Positions 47,348 to 57,353 of a stretch of DNA of 64,000 nt are shown here, one piece after another. The notes under the pieces are model-generated. The model did no database searches. It saw only the letters and a program-made list of their open reading frames with translations, and was not told where the DNA came from. Each line of letters starts with the position of its first letter. Position 1 is the first letter of the stretch. Origin of the DNA: Chloroflexi bacterium bin20 (GTDB lineage Bacteria > Chloroflexota > Anaerolineae > Aggregatilineales > Phototrophicaceae); the NCBI GenBank assembly GCA_002238485.1, contig MPMG01000010.1, forward strand, positions 79,765 through 143,764, written 5' to 3'. Made by a program: the position numbers and the translations under genes.

Positions 47348-48238
47348 ATGAGCCGGCGACCGCGTATCTGCGATTATGGCGACTCGACCTATCGCACCGA
47401 TTTTTGGGAAGGTCAGGGGCGCGATTACGAAGATGCCGTGGAGCGGCTGGCGCTGCGACGGCTGCTGAAACAGCCCGGCAAGCGCATGCTGGAAATTGGC
47501 GCGGGATTCGGCAGGCTGACCAGCGAATACAGCATGTACGGACAGGTCGTGCTGCTGGATTATTCGCTGGAACAACTGCAATTCGCTCGCGAGAGATACG
47601 GCGATGACGGCTATGTCTATGTCGCGGCCGATGCCTACCAGATGCCCTTCTGTCTGGGCGCATTTGACGGCGCGACCATGATCCGCGTCATCCACCATTT
47701 TGTCGATGTGCCGGCAGTCTTGGCGCAGATCAATCGCGTTGTGGTTGGCGGCGGACAATTCATCCTGGAATTCGCCAATAAGCGCAATCTCAAGGCGATG
47801 CTGTGGCATGCGCTCGGTCGCAACGGCTGGAATCCCTATGCTCCAGAGGCGGTGGAATTTGTTGAGCTGAACTTCAACTTTCATCCCGCCAGCATGCGCC
47901 AAGAAACTGCGGCGGCCGGCTTTAGCCTGCGCGGGCATATTCCCGTGTCGTGGCTGCGGCTGGGCGCGCTAAAACGCAATCTGCCTACACGGCTGCTGGT
48001 TTCGCTGGACACATTTTTTCAGCGCAGCGCTCTGGCCTATTCGCCCAGCATCTTTCTTGACTTGCAGCGACAGGGCGATTGTCCGTTGGCAGCGGCTGAT
48101 ACCGATGATCCCCAGGCATTCTTGCGTTGTCCGCGTACTGGATCAACCTTGCAGCGCCAGGGAGATAGCCTGGTCAGCGCGAATGGATTGCGCTGGGGCA
48201 TCAAGGCTGGCGTTTATGACTTTCGTCAGCCGATCTAA
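47348..48238 (+). CDS. Class I SAM-dependent methyltransferase
   Basis: MLEIGAGFGRLTSEYSMYGQVVLLDYS...IRVIHHFVDVPAVLAQINRVVVGGGQFILE. Confidence 0.85.
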   Translation: MSRRPRICDYGDSTYRTDFWEGQGRDYEDAVERLALRRLLKQPGKRMLEIGAGFGRLTSEYSMYGQVVLLDYSLEQLQFARERYGDDGYVYVAADAYQMPFCLGAFDGATMIRVIHHFVDVPAVLAQINRVVVGGGQFILEFANKRNLKAMLWHALGRNGWNPYAPEAVEFVELNFNFHPASMRQETAAAGFSLRGHIPVSWLRLGALKRNLPTRLLVSLDTFFQRSALAYSPSIFLDLQRQGDCPLAAADTDDPQAFLRCPRTGSTLQRQGDSLVSANGLRWGIKAGVYDFRQPI

Positions 48239-48993
48239 GCAGCCAGCCAGTCTCTGATGGCGGTGGCGGTGGCGGAAGGCTCTTCCAGGTGCGCCATATG
48301 ACTGCCGCGCGCCAGCCTGACCAGCTTGGCATTTGCGATCTTCGCGACTATCTCTTCGCTCAAGGCGGGGGGCGTCATTTTGTCCGCCTCGCCAGCTATG
48401 ACAAGCGTTGGCGCATGAATATCCCGCAAGCGCGCGCGAATATCAAACTGGGCGCAAGCTGTGAAATCCCGCTGGATGACAGACGGTGCGGTCGCCTGCA
48501 AGATCGCGGCTGATGCTGCGACCATCTCAGTTGGCGCGTCGGGCGACCACATCCAGCGCAGCAGTCGCTTTGTCGTTTCGGCTGGCTGGGCGACTATCGC
48601 ATCTATCAGCGCGGGATTAACGGGCAGCCGCGCTCCCGTGCAGATCAGCACCAACCCTTGTGTCCTGTTTCTGTGCTCCAGCGCCAGCCACTGCGCGATC
48701 GCCCCGCCCATGCTGTGTCCAGCCAGCAGCGCGGATTTAATCTCCAGCGCATCCATCAGCGCCAGCACATCCAGCGCGTAGTCGGTGATTTGGCTGCGCC
48801 CGGTCCCTGCGCTTTTGCCATGTCCGGGCAGGTCGGGCACGATAGCATTCCACGAAGTATGCCGACGCAGCTCGTCCGGGAAGCTCAGATGCGAGCCGCC
48901 AGCGCCGTGAATGAGGATCGCAGCCGGCGCAGACCGTCTCGACCGCTGGTCTGCGAACCAAATTTCGCCCCGCGCTGTCTTGATTTTCGGCAT
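48235..48993 (-). CDS. Alpha/beta hydrolase
   Basis: ILIHGAGGSHLSF, LLAGHSMGGAIAQWLAL, LVIAGEADKMTPP. Confidence 0.92.
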   Translation of the reverse strand: MPKIKTARGEIWFADQRSRRSAPAAILIHGAGGSHLSFPDELRRHTSWNAIVPDLPGHGKSAGTGRSQITDYALDVLALMDALEIKSALLAGHSMGGAIAQWLALEHRNRTQGLVLICTGARLPVNPALIDAIVAQPAETTKRLLRWMWSPDAPTEMVAASAAILQATAPSVIQRDFTACAQFDIRARLRDIHAPTLVIAGEADKMTPPALSEEIVAKIANAKLVRLARGSHMAHLEEPSATATAIRDWLAA

Positions 48994-49109
48994 GCCCTTC
49001 GCTTCGTCTTTGTCTTGTTTCCTTGCATTCTACTATCTGCGCTATTGACCGCCACCAGCGCATCGGGCAAACTAGCCCGCCACTGCCCAGACCGGCTAGG
49101 AGCAACATA

Positions 49110-50078
49110 GTGAAACCGACCGAGACCGACCTTTCCCAGCCCAGGACACTTGCCCAATACCTGCGTTTGTTCCTGACCGGCTTTGCCATGGGCGCGGCAG
49201 ATATCGTACCCGGTGTCAGCGGCGGCACGATGGCTTTTATCCTGGGTGTGTACCAAACGTTGATTGACGCGATCAAGTCCTTCAATATACGGGCGCTGCG
49301 ATTGGCGATCAGCCTGAAGTTCTCGCAGCTCTTCGACCATATTTCACTGCGCTTTTTGCTGGCGCTGGGGCTGGGTTTGCTGACAGCGGTGCTGCTGCTT
49401 TCCAGCTTTTTGAGCGCGACCCTGGATGATGAAAGCGGACGCGTGTTGCTCTTTGGCTTTTTCTTTGGCCTGGTTCTGGCTTCAATCCTGTCCATCGGCG
49501 TAAAAGTAAGCTGGAAGCCCTCGTCCGCGCTGATATTTGCGCTTGGGGCGGCAGTGGCTTTCGTCATTGTGAATATCGTGCCAGCCCAAGCCGATCACTC
49601 TGCTCCGGCGCTCTTCGTCAGCGGCATGATCGCCATCACAGCCATGATCTTGCCTGGCATCTCTGGCTCCTTCATGTTGTTGATCCTCGGGCAGTATGAC
49701 TATGTGCTGACGGCTGTCAGCGAGCGCGACTTGCCGCCTGTCATCATCGTCGGTTTGGGCGCGGTCGTCGGCATTCTCGCATTCTCGCGTATATTGAGCT
49801 ACCTGCTGGCGCATTATTACAACTTGACGGTGGCGCTGCTGGTCGGCTTTATGGCGGGCTCGCTGTGGAAGATATACCCGTGGAAAGATTGCCTGGAAAG
49901 CGACCTCGACCGCCATGGCGACATTCGCTGCCTGCTGGAGGCAAATGTCGCGCCCAACCCCGGCGATGACACCTTCGTGCTGGCTGTGCTGCTGCTCTTG
50001 GCTGGCTTTGTGCTGGTGAACGCGCTGGATCATATGCAGACGCGCGCCAATCCCTTCTTTCGTCTGTTTATCCGCTGA
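49110..50078 (+). CDS. DUF368 family membrane protein
   Basis: GFAMGAADIVPGVSGGTMAFILGVYQTLIDAIKSF and MILPGISGSFMLLILGQY. Confidence 0.88.
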   Translation: MKPTETDLSQPRTLAQYLRLFLTGFAMGAADIVPGVSGGTMAFILGVYQTLIDAIKSFNIRALRLAISLKFSQLFDHISLRFLLALGLGLLTAVLLLSSFLSATLDDESGRVLLFGFFFGLVLASILSIGVKVSWKPSSALIFALGAAVAFVIVNIVPAQADHSAPALFVSGMIAITAMILPGISGSFMLLILGQYDYVLTAVSERDLPPVIIVGLGAVVGILAFSRILSYLLAHYYNLTVALLVGFMAGSLWKIYPWKDCLESDLDRHGDIRCLLEANVAPNPGDDTFVLAVLLLLAGFVLVNALDHMQTRANPFFRLFIR

Positions 50079-50095
50079 GCATTCAATAGGTCGGA

Positions 50096-50530
50096 CTACT
50101 GTCCGTCTGTATGGTCGCGCCGCTGCTGCGTTCGTTCCAGCGCTTCCACGATTTCATCCAGCCGCGAGCGAGATAGAACCGCCGTTACATCGGCCACGAA
50201 GGGAGCGCTGTCATCGTCATCGCCCGGCTGTCGCTCATCGTCCAGTTGCTGGGCGATCTCGCGGCGTCTATGCACCGATGCGGCGATGGCGTGCGTGGCG
50301 ACAGGACTGGTAAGCAACACGAATAGTCCCAGCACCAGCAGCCGCAAGGCGGTCGACGGCATCAGCAGCGCCCCGCCAAGCAGCAAGCCAAACAAGCCCA
50401 GGGTGGCCACCTTGCCAGACGCATGCAGGCGAGTCAACGTATCGGGCATGCGGATCACCCCCAGCACGCCTATTGCGCAGAAAAACGCCCCAAAACCCAA
50501 AGCCGCCACGCCCAACGTTTCTAGCAACAC
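50096..50530 (-). CDS. mnhG: Na+/H+ antiporter subunit G
   Basis: GAFFCAIGVLGVIRMPDTLTRLHASGKVATLGL. Confidence 0.88.
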   Translation of the reverse strand: MLLETLGVAALGFGAFFCAIGVLGVIRMPDTLTRLHASGKVATLGLFGLLLGGALLMPSTALRLLVLGLFVLLTSPVATHAIAASVHRRREIAQQLDDERQPGDDDDSAPFVADVTAVLSRSRLDEIVEALERTQQRRDHTDGQ

Positions 50531-50812
50531 TTAGAAATACCTGCCTTCGGAGATGTAGCGCGCGATTGTGATGGTGCCGATGAAGGCGAATGCCGCCAGT
50601 GCAATGGCCATATCGACCACCACCGGCGTTTCTTCTACTAGCGCCAGCAGCACGATGATGCCCACCAGCAAGGTGGTGATGAGGTCAACCGCGCTCAGCC
50701 GGTCGGGCAAAGACGGACCCACGACAACGCGATACGAAGCGGGTATCAGCAAGATGACCAGCGCCAGCAAGATCAGCCTGACAGCGCTTTGGGCAAATTC
50801 GCTTTCAATCAT
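50531..50812 (-). CDS. mnhF: Na+/H+ antiporter subunit F
   Basis: PSLPDRLSAVDLITTLLVGIIVLLAL; Mrp operon context. Confidence 0.88.
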   Translation of the reverse strand: MIESEFAQSAVRLILLALVILLIPASYRVVVGPSLPDRLSAVDLITTLLVGIIVLLALVEETPVVVDMAIALAAFAFIGTITIARYISEGRYF

Positions 50813-51350
50813 ATCCCAATATCTCCAAGATTCGGCGCAAACGGGTCTGCTGGTCGGCATCGAGCTGTTGCGATGAGGTTTCGATATTCAAGCTGTGCAC
50901 GATCATGGTTACACCGTCCGGGCTTTCGTCGAAGTCGACTACCAACTCGCCCGGCGTGATTGTGATGCCATGCGCGCTGGCGGCTGAAATCAACTCGCTT
51001 TGTGTGCTGTCCTGCGTATCGACTCGCGACAAGCCTGGGTCGATGGGCAGGCTGGGGCTGAGGATGATGCGCGCCACACCAATGCCTGCCAGCAGCACTT
51101 CGCTTGCCATGTACAAGGTGTACGTGAGCAGATTGTAGAGCTGCCGGGGCGGATTCTTCAGTCGAAACGAGACGCCGCGGAAGCCAGTCGCGCTAACCAC
51201 CGCGATGCCAAAGATATAACCCAGCAGCAGATTGCCCGGCGTCGGCTGGGCAGTATAGATCGTCCAGCCCAGCGCCAGTGGCAGCGCCATGACCAGCCGC
51301 TTGTTGATGCCAGTTCGCTTCCTGCGGGTTTCCTTTGTCTCAGCTGCCAT
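50805..51350 (-). CDS. mnhE: Na+/H+ antiporter subunit E
   Basis: GLSRVDTQDSTQSELISAASAHGITITPGELVVDF; operon context. Confidence 0.88.
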   Translation of the reverse strand: MAAETKETRRKRTGINKRLVMALPLALGWTIYTAQPTPGNLLLGYIFGIAVVSATGFRGVSFRLKNPPRQLYNLLTYTLYMASEVLLAGIGVARIILSPSLPIDPGLSRVDTQDSTQSELISAASAHGITITPGELVVDFDESPDGVTMIVHSLNIETSSQQLDADQQTRLRRILEILGYD

Positions 51351-52845
51351 TGCTCAGCCCCACGCCCGCGATATAAATCTGCGGATCCATCATTTGACGC
51401 ACTGTTTCGCTGATCAGCTGCAGCAACGGCTCGGCGAAGACCGTGCCCAGCAGCAGACAAATCGCAATGAGCAATAATGGCGCGGCCATGCTGTCGCCGA
51501 CCGGCTTCGTTTCGGTTGTGCTCGGCAGCGGCGCTTGCTGAAAGATCTGTTGCCAGGCGCGGATCATGTACATCAGCGTCAAAATGCCCGCCGCCACCAC
51601 GATGATCAGATTCACCCAATCGCCATTGTCCACGCCACCCTGGATGAGCGCCAGCTTGCTGATGAAGCCGTTCAGCGGCGGCACGCCAGCCAGTGCCAAT
51701 CCGCCCAGCAGCACCAGCCAGCTCAACAGCGGGGGCAGCTTTGTGCCCAGCCCGCGCACATGCACGAAGTCGGCTGTTTTGATCTTGGTATAGCTGGCCA
51801 CAACGCCCATCAGCATCAGCAGCGCCGATTTTATGAAGGCATGGTTGAAGGCATAGACGATCGCGCCAACCAGCGCCAGTGTGCCGCCCCAGCCGATTCC
51901 CACCAGGATGAAGCCGATCTGCGCGAATGTCGAATACGCCAGCATACGTTTGGCATTGTACGTGCGCAGCGCGCCCAGGCTGCCGAAGACGATGCCGATG
52001 ACGCCCAGCACGCCCAGCAGCCGCTCCAGCAAGAAGGCTTCTTCAATGAACAGCAATGTTACCAGGCGAAAGATGCCATAGACGCCGACCTTGACCACGA
52101 TGGACGAGAGCATGGCGCTGATCGGCGTGGGCGCGGTGGTGTGAAAGTCGGGCTGCCAAAAGTGAAAAGGAAAAACGGCGCTCTTCAGCAAGAAGGCGCA
52201 GAGCAGCATCAGCGCGGCGGCCGGCGCCAAGAAAGGTCGCTCGCCAGTTAGAAGGGTCTGCGCGATCTCGGCCATGTTCAAGGTGCCAAATGTGGCATAC
52301 ATCGCCGCAATGCCCAGCAGCAGGAAGAGCGTGCCCATCGAGCTGATAAGAATATACTTGAGCGCCGCTTCCAGCCCGAATTGATCATCGGATATAGCTG
52401 TTAGCGACACCGAGGCCAGCACCATCAACTCCATGGAAATGAAGAGCGTGAACAGATCGCCAGTCAGCATTGCGCCGACCAAGCCCACCTCCATCAGCAG
52501 GAAGAGCGGCACGAAGGTTGGATAGGTCATGCACTTGTCGTGGCAGTGATAGGTATAAAGCAAGCCAGCAACCATGATAGTCGTGACCATGAAGGCGAAC
52601 AGCGCGCCCAAGGCGTCCGCCACCAGCACGATTCCATAAGGCGGCTGCCAACTGCCCAGCGCATAAGTCTGCACGCCGAATTCGTGCACTTGCGCCAGCA
52701 GCCCGGCCGCAAAGATCCAGGCGATTAGGCCCGCCGCCACGCCGATGGCTCGCTGCCTTCGATTGGAACGCGCCGAGAGCAGCGCCAGGATCGCCCCGAT
52801 CAGCGGTGTCGCCAGTGCGCCCAGCAGCAACGGGTTGTCTGTCAT
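51340..52845 (-). CDS. mnhD: Na+/H+ antiporter subunit D
   Basis: Proton-transporting membrane subunit (NuoM/N-like): SAVFPFHFWQPDFHTTAPTPISAMLSSIVVKVGVYGIFR. Confidence 0.93.
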   Translation of the reverse strand: MTDNPLLLGALATPLIGAILALLSARSNRRQRAIGVAAGLIAWIFAAGLLAQVHEFGVQTYALGSWQPPYGIVLVADALGALFAFMVTTIMVAGLLYTYHCHDKCMTYPTFVPLFLLMEVGLVGAMLTGDLFTLFISMELMVLASVSLTAISDDQFGLEAALKYILISSMGTLFLLLGIAAMYATFGTLNMAEIAQTLLTGERPFLAPAAALMLLCAFLLKSAVFPFHFWQPDFHTTAPTPISAMLSSIVVKVGVYGIFRLVTLLFIEEAFLLERLLGVLGVIGIVFGSLGALRTYNAKRMLAYSTFAQIGFILVGIGWGGTLALVGAIVYAFNHAFIKSALLMLMGVVASYTKIKTADFVHVRGLGTKLPPLLSWLVLLGGLALAGVPPLNGFISKLALIQGGVDNGDWVNLIIVVAAGILTLMYMIRAWQQIFQQAPLPSTTETKPVGDSMAAPLLLIAICLLLGTVFAEPLLQLISETVRQMMDPQIYIAGVGLSNGS

Positions 52846-52869
52846 AAGCTGTTGCCGCCCCGCCTCGAC

Positions 52870-53214
52870 CTAATGCTTCAACTGCGTGACATCGTTGGAA
52901 TCGACCGTGTCATATCGTTGCGAGATGATATTGACGATGCCGAGCAACAGCGAAAAACTGCCAAAGCTGACCACAATGGCAGTGAGAATGAAGGCTTGCA
53001 CGAGCGGGTCGCTGACGGAGCGCCCGGCTTGCACATTGCTGAGATAAGGCGCGAACTCGCCTTCAAACGCGCCGGCTGCAACAAAAAACAGGTTGATGGC
53101 CGAAAACAAGATGGCAAAGCCGATGGCCGCTTTGATCAAGTCGCGGCGCAGCAACTGAAACACGCCGATTCCAAACAAAATGCCGATCGCCAGCGCAAAC
53201 ATAAACTCAATCAT
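52870..53214 (-). CDS. mnhC: Na+/H+ antiporter subunit C
   Basis: MIEFMFALAIGILFGIGVFQLLRRDLIKAAIGFAILFSAINLFFVAAG (NuoK-like). Confidence 0.9.
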   Translation of the reverse strand: MIEFMFALAIGILFGIGVFQLLRRDLIKAAIGFAILFSAINLFFVAAGAFEGEFAPYLSNVQAGRSVSDPLVQAFILTAIVVSFGSFSLLLGIVNIISQRYDTVDSNDVTQLKH

Positions 53215-53227
53215 GCCATTTCGCCTT

Positions 53228-56152
53228 TCAATTGCCAATGCCCGCAGCCGACAAGCCTTCGTCAGCAGCCGCGCGACTCTTCGGATACGCAATCGCTTCT
53301 ATGATGATGCCCAAGCCACCCATCACCGTGATGGCGATGGCGATTTCAAAGAACAGGGACGAGGTGATATGCAAACCAAAGGAACCGACCAGGTCATAAA
53401 TCCCCAAGGCCTTGTCAAATTGAACATGGCCCATAAAGCCCTTCCTGAACAGAAGCGGCACGAGCGCGTTGACGATGCCGATGACCAAGCCCAGCCGTAC
53501 AAATTGCTCGGGACGAAACCAGGGCAGCTGTCGCCGAGCTTCGTCATAACCCAGCACCACATACCACAACGAAACCGCTAAGCCGATTGTTACGCCAGCC
53601 GTGAAGCCATCGCCGGGCCCGCTGCCGCCGTATAAGATCTGGGCGATGCCAATCAATATAGCGATTGGCAGCACAAAATGCGTAACCAGCCGTGTAAAGG
53701 GCGTCGACAAGCTGGTAGCGTCCTGGATCTCTTCGACCGCCTCTGCATCAATTTCTGGCAGCCTATCGACCGATGCCTGGCTGGGCACGAGCCGGCCGCC
53801 GCCATTCCGTCCGCGCGCCAGCAAGGTCAGCACGCCCAGCGCCGCCGTCGTAAAAACGGCGATCTCCAGCAAGGTATCTGTGCCGCGGAAATCCGCCACG
53901 ATCGCGCCGACCGCGTCTTCGCTGTTGACCAAGCCCGTATTCGCCAGATGCCACTCGGCGATGCTGCGGCGCTCTGGACGATTTTGCAGCGCAATCAGCG
54001 AGAATACGAATACCGCCGAGCCGATCACGATGGAAATGCCTAAATCGCGCAGAAAGCCGAAATTGTAATCGTGCCTGCCAGCCCACAAGCTGTGTATGAC
54101 TTTGAGCCGAGCGCCTGAACGGATCTGCCCCAGCATGATGATGATGAGCACAGTCGCCATCGTCTCGACCAGCATCTGCACCAGGGCGACATCGGGCGCG
54201 TGGTCGATCAAAAAGATGACGCCGATGGCATAACCAATCACGCCAAAAGCGATGGCAGCCTTGACATGCTCGCGCAGCACCACTGTCAGCGCGCCAGCCA
54301 CAATGGTCAGCAGAAGCATGAAAGTCTTCGCCAGGTCGGTCGCAGTCATCGACAAATCTTGCGGAAGCAGGGTCTGCCCGGCTGTCACTGTCGACAAGGT
54401 CCCCGAGGCGACCAGCATCAAGGACACGGAACCGAGAATCCAGACCAGGTAATAGCGGACATAACCGGATTGAAAATGCAGCAGAGCGTTGCCAGCCCAA
54501 TCGATGTAGTCGATGATCTCGCGAAAAACGGCATCGCCCGATACGGGAAAGGTGATGCGCTTTATGAGCGGCTCGCGGACGAGATAGAGCAGCGCGCCAG
54601 CCCCTATTACGCCCGCGCTCATCCAAAAGACTTCGTTGAAGCCGGCGAAGAGCGGCAGCGAAAATGACTTTGGCACAGCCAGCCGCAGCAGCGGTATGAC
54701 CAGCGGATCCAGCAAGAAGCCCATGACCAGCGAGCAAAACGCCAGCAGAGCCGGGCCGAAATAGATGGGATTTGGCGGTTTGTGGATGCGCAGTCCGCGT
54801 GGACGCTGCCCCAGGAAGACCTCTCCGATCAGCATATACGCTGCCAGCGCAGTGAGCGCGGCGCTGACGAGAGCCACCAACATGATCAGCCCCGTCCAGG
54901 GCGCGGAGTAGTGCAGCAGCGCGTCCAGCAAGGTTTCTTTGGCCACGAATCCCATCAAGAAAGGCAGACCAGCCATGGACAGCGCGGATATCACGGTGAC
55001 CCAGAACAAGACGGGCAGCTCTTTGCGCAAGCCACCCAGGCGGTTGATGCGGCGTGTGTGCGCGACGTGGTCGATCGTGCCGGCGACCATGAAAAGTGCC
55101 GATTTGTATAGCGCATGGGCGATTATGCCGACCAGCGCAGCTTTCAGTCCAGCCTGCCCCGGCAAGCCCAGCAGCGCCATGAGCGCGCCCAATTTGCTCA
55201 CCGTCGCGTATGCCAGCAAGCCTTTGAGATCGGATTGCTTGACGGCAAAAACCGCGCCGACCAGCATGGTCAGCAAGCCCATGATCAGCAAAGCGTTCGT
55301 CCAGAGTTCATTTTTGTACATGGCTGGCGAAAGCCGCGCCACCAGATAGATGCCCGCTTTGACCATGGTGGCGCTGTGCAGATAAGCGCTGGCCGGCGTT
55401 GGCGCGCTCATCGCTCCTGGCAGCCAGAAATGGAATGGAAATTGCGCGCTTTTAGTGAAGCAGCCCAGCAAGATCAGCGCCGCGAATAGTGGAAACCAGC
55501 TGTGCTCGTGCAGGCTATTCAGCCCCAGGATAACATCCAGCTCGGTGACAAATCCGCTGCCCGCTTCGGGACTGACGACCTGCCCAGCTGCAGCGCCCAG
55601 CATCACCAGCCCGATAATCAAAGCCAGCGCCCCGCCACTGGTCACGAATAGCGCCTTGAAAGCCCCTTCGCGCGCTGGAGCCTCCTTCTCGCCTTTGAAG
55701 CCAATCAGCAAAAACGATGTCACGCTGGTCAGCTCCCAGGCGATGAAGAGCATCAGCAGATTGCCCGATAGCACCAACGCCAGCATCGCGCCGGCGAAAC
55801 TTGCCAGCCAGATCATAAAGCGGTTGTATTCCGCGGCGTCATCGAAATAAAAACCAGCAAAAAAGAAGATCAGCGCCCCTATGCCTGTGATGATCAGCCC
55901 GAAGAGCAGCGACAAGCCATCCAGATAAAACGACAAGCGAATGCCCAAAGACGGCATCCACTCCAGGCGCTGGATGATCACCTGCTCGGCTTGCACCAGC
56001 GGGAAAGAGCCGACCAGCCAGGCGAATAGCGCCGCCATCAGCGCAGTGCTCAACAGGGTCTGGGCAGTTTTGCCAAGATGCGAGCGGGTCTGCGGCAATG
56101 CCAGCAGCAATGCCAGGCAAAAAGGCGCTGCGGTGATGAAGGCTAGTTGCAT
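53228..56152 (-). CDS. mnhA: Na+/H+ antiporter subunit A fused to subunit B
   Basis: NuoL-like N-terminal part (AQFPFHFWLPGAMSAPTPASAYLHSATMVKAGIYL) and MnhB-like C-terminal part (YGGSGPGDGFTAGVTIGLAVSLWYVVLGYDEAR). Confidence 0.92.
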   Translation of the reverse strand: MQLAFITAAPFCLALLLALPQTRSHLGKTAQTLLSTALMAALFAWLVGSFPLVQAEQVIIQRLEWMPSLGIRLSFYLDGLSLLFGLIITGIGALIFFFAGFYFDDAAEYNRFMIWLASFAGAMLALVLSGNLLMLFIAWELTSVTSFLLIGFKGEKEAPAREGAFKALFVTSGGALALIIGLVMLGAAAGQVVSPEAGSGFVTELDVILGLNSLHEHSWFPLFAALILLGCFTKSAQFPFHFWLPGAMSAPTPASAYLHSATMVKAGIYLVARLSPAMYKNELWTNALLIMGLLTMLVGAVFAVKQSDLKGLLAYATVSKLGALMALLGLPGQAGLKAALVGIIAHALYKSALFMVAGTIDHVAHTRRINRLGGLRKELPVLFWVTVISALSMAGLPFLMGFVAKETLLDALLHYSAPWTGLIMLVALVSAALTALAAYMLIGEVFLGQRPRGLRIHKPPNPIYFGPALLAFCSLVMGFLLDPLVIPLLRLAVPKSFSLPLFAGFNEVFWMSAGVIGAGALLYLVREPLIKRITFPVSGDAVFREIIDYIDWAGNALLHFQSGYVRYYLVWILGSVSLMLVASGTLSTVTAGQTLLPQDLSMTATDLAKTFMLLLTIVAGALTVVLREHVKAAIAFGVIGYAIGVIFLIDHAPDVALVQMLVETMATVLIIIMLGQIRSGARLKVIHSLWAGRHDYNFGFLRDLGISIVIGSAVFVFSLIALQNRPERRSIAEWHLANTGLVNSEDAVGAIVADFRGTDTLLEIAVFTTAALGVLTLLARGRNGGGRLVPSQASVDRLPEIDAEAVEEIQDATSLSTPFTRLVTHFVLPIAILIGIAQILYGGSGPGDGFTAGVTIGLAVSLWYVVLGYDEARRQLPWFRPEQFVRLGLVIGIVNALVPLLFRKGFMGHVQFDKALGIYDLVGSFGLHITSSLFFEIAIAITVMGGLGIIIEAIAYPKSRAAADEGLSAAGIGN

Positions 56153-56318
56153 AGCGAGTGATGTCGGTAGTTCAGCTTGCCGCGCCGGGTTGCGCGCGCG
56201 CAGCTTCTGAGGCGAGCCTTGCCAAAAGCTAGTCCTGCAATGTGCTTTTCACTATGGCGAAATGCGCCAAGTCGGGAACGAGTGTTTCTGTTAGAACTTG
56301 ACAACAGCCCAAACCTCA

Positions 56319-57353
56319 TCAGCCCAGACGCCGCCGCAACGCCGCTGTCAATGCCGGCACGACTTCGTACAAATCGCCGACTATGCCATAGCGCGCCAGC
56401 TTGAAAATGGGCGCTTGCGCATCTTTGTTGATGGCCACGATGATCTTGCTGTTGCGCATGCCCGCTTGATGCTGGATCGCGCCGCTGATTCCGCAGGCGA
56501 TATACAGATCCGGATTGACCACCTTGCCGGTCTGCCCGACCTGATGCTCGTAGGGGATATAACCCGCATCCACCGCCGCGCGACTTGCGCCCATGGCCGC
56601 TCCCAGAATATCCACCAGCGGCATCAGCGTGTTGGCGAAGCCGTCTTTGGCTTTCCAGATAGCTGCCGCCTCGCCATCCAGTCCCTCTGGGGCGCCGCGC
56701 GGGTTGTTCGCCATGCCCCGACCGCCGCTGACGATGATGGCCGCGTCGGTCAGGTTGACCGTGCCGCTTTCCGTCGCGAAGCCTTCGACCAGGCTGGCGA
56801 TTGAATCGGGCGCTTCGACCGCCGGTGCATGTTGAATCGTCGGCGCATTGCCCACTGCGGATGCTGCTGGCGGGAAGGCGCGGGCGCGCAACGTCACAAA
56901 AGTCGTCTCTGTGTGCGCTGTCATCTCCATCAGCACTTTGCCGGCGTAGGCGGGTCGCGTGCCGATGAGTTGCCCGCCATCCAGCCGCAGCTCAATGACA
57001 TCCGAGATCATGCCGCTGCCTGTATCAGCGGCGGCGCTGGCCAGCAACTCCCGTCCGCGGTTGCTTGCGACTGCCAACACGGCTTTGGGTTTGTGCTCGG
57101 CTACCAGTTGGCTCAGCAAGGCGGCATAAGTCTCCGGGCGATAATCGGTCAAGCTCGCGTCGCTGCAAACGATTGCCCCCCGCGCGCCATAGCCGGCTGC
57201 TTCAGCGGCGATCTCCTCTGCATTCGCGCCAAGTACGATCGCTGTGACTGCGCAATCCAGGTCGGTGGCGAGCGCATTTGCAGCCCCAAGCGCTTCCCAG
57301 CTGCTGGACAGGGCGCGTCCGGCGAAGCTTTCGATCCAGACGAAGACGGTCAC
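56319..57353 (-). CDS. etfA: Electron transfer flavoprotein alpha subunit
   Basis: IIVSGGRGM...GASRAAVDAGYIPYEHQVGQTGKVVNPDLYIACGISGAIQHQAGM. Confidence 0.95.
   Translation of the reverse strand: MTVFVWIESFAGRALSSSWEALGAANALATDLDCAVTAIVLGANAEEIAAEAAGYGARGAIVCSDASLTDYRPETYAALLSQLVAEHKPKAVLAVASNRGRELLASAAADTGSGMISDVIELRLDGGQLIGTRPAYAGKVLMEMTAHTETTFVTLRARAFPPAASAVGNAPTIQHAPAVEAPDSIASLVEGFATESGTVNLTDAAIIVSGGRGMANNPRGAPEGLDGEAAAIWKAKDGFANTLMPLVDILGAAMGASRAAVDAGYIPYEHQVGQTGKVVNPDLYIACGISGAIQHQAGMRNSKIIVAINKDAQAPIFKLARYGIVGDLYEVVPALTAALRRRLG

Noticed and set aside
46364-47938. 524-aa minus ORF opposite metK and methyltransferase
   Set aside because: Shadow ORF; both sense genes carry strong motifs.
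53763-54737. 324-aa minus ORF in another frame within mnhA
   Set aside because: Alternate-frame translation of a GC-rich membrane protein gene.
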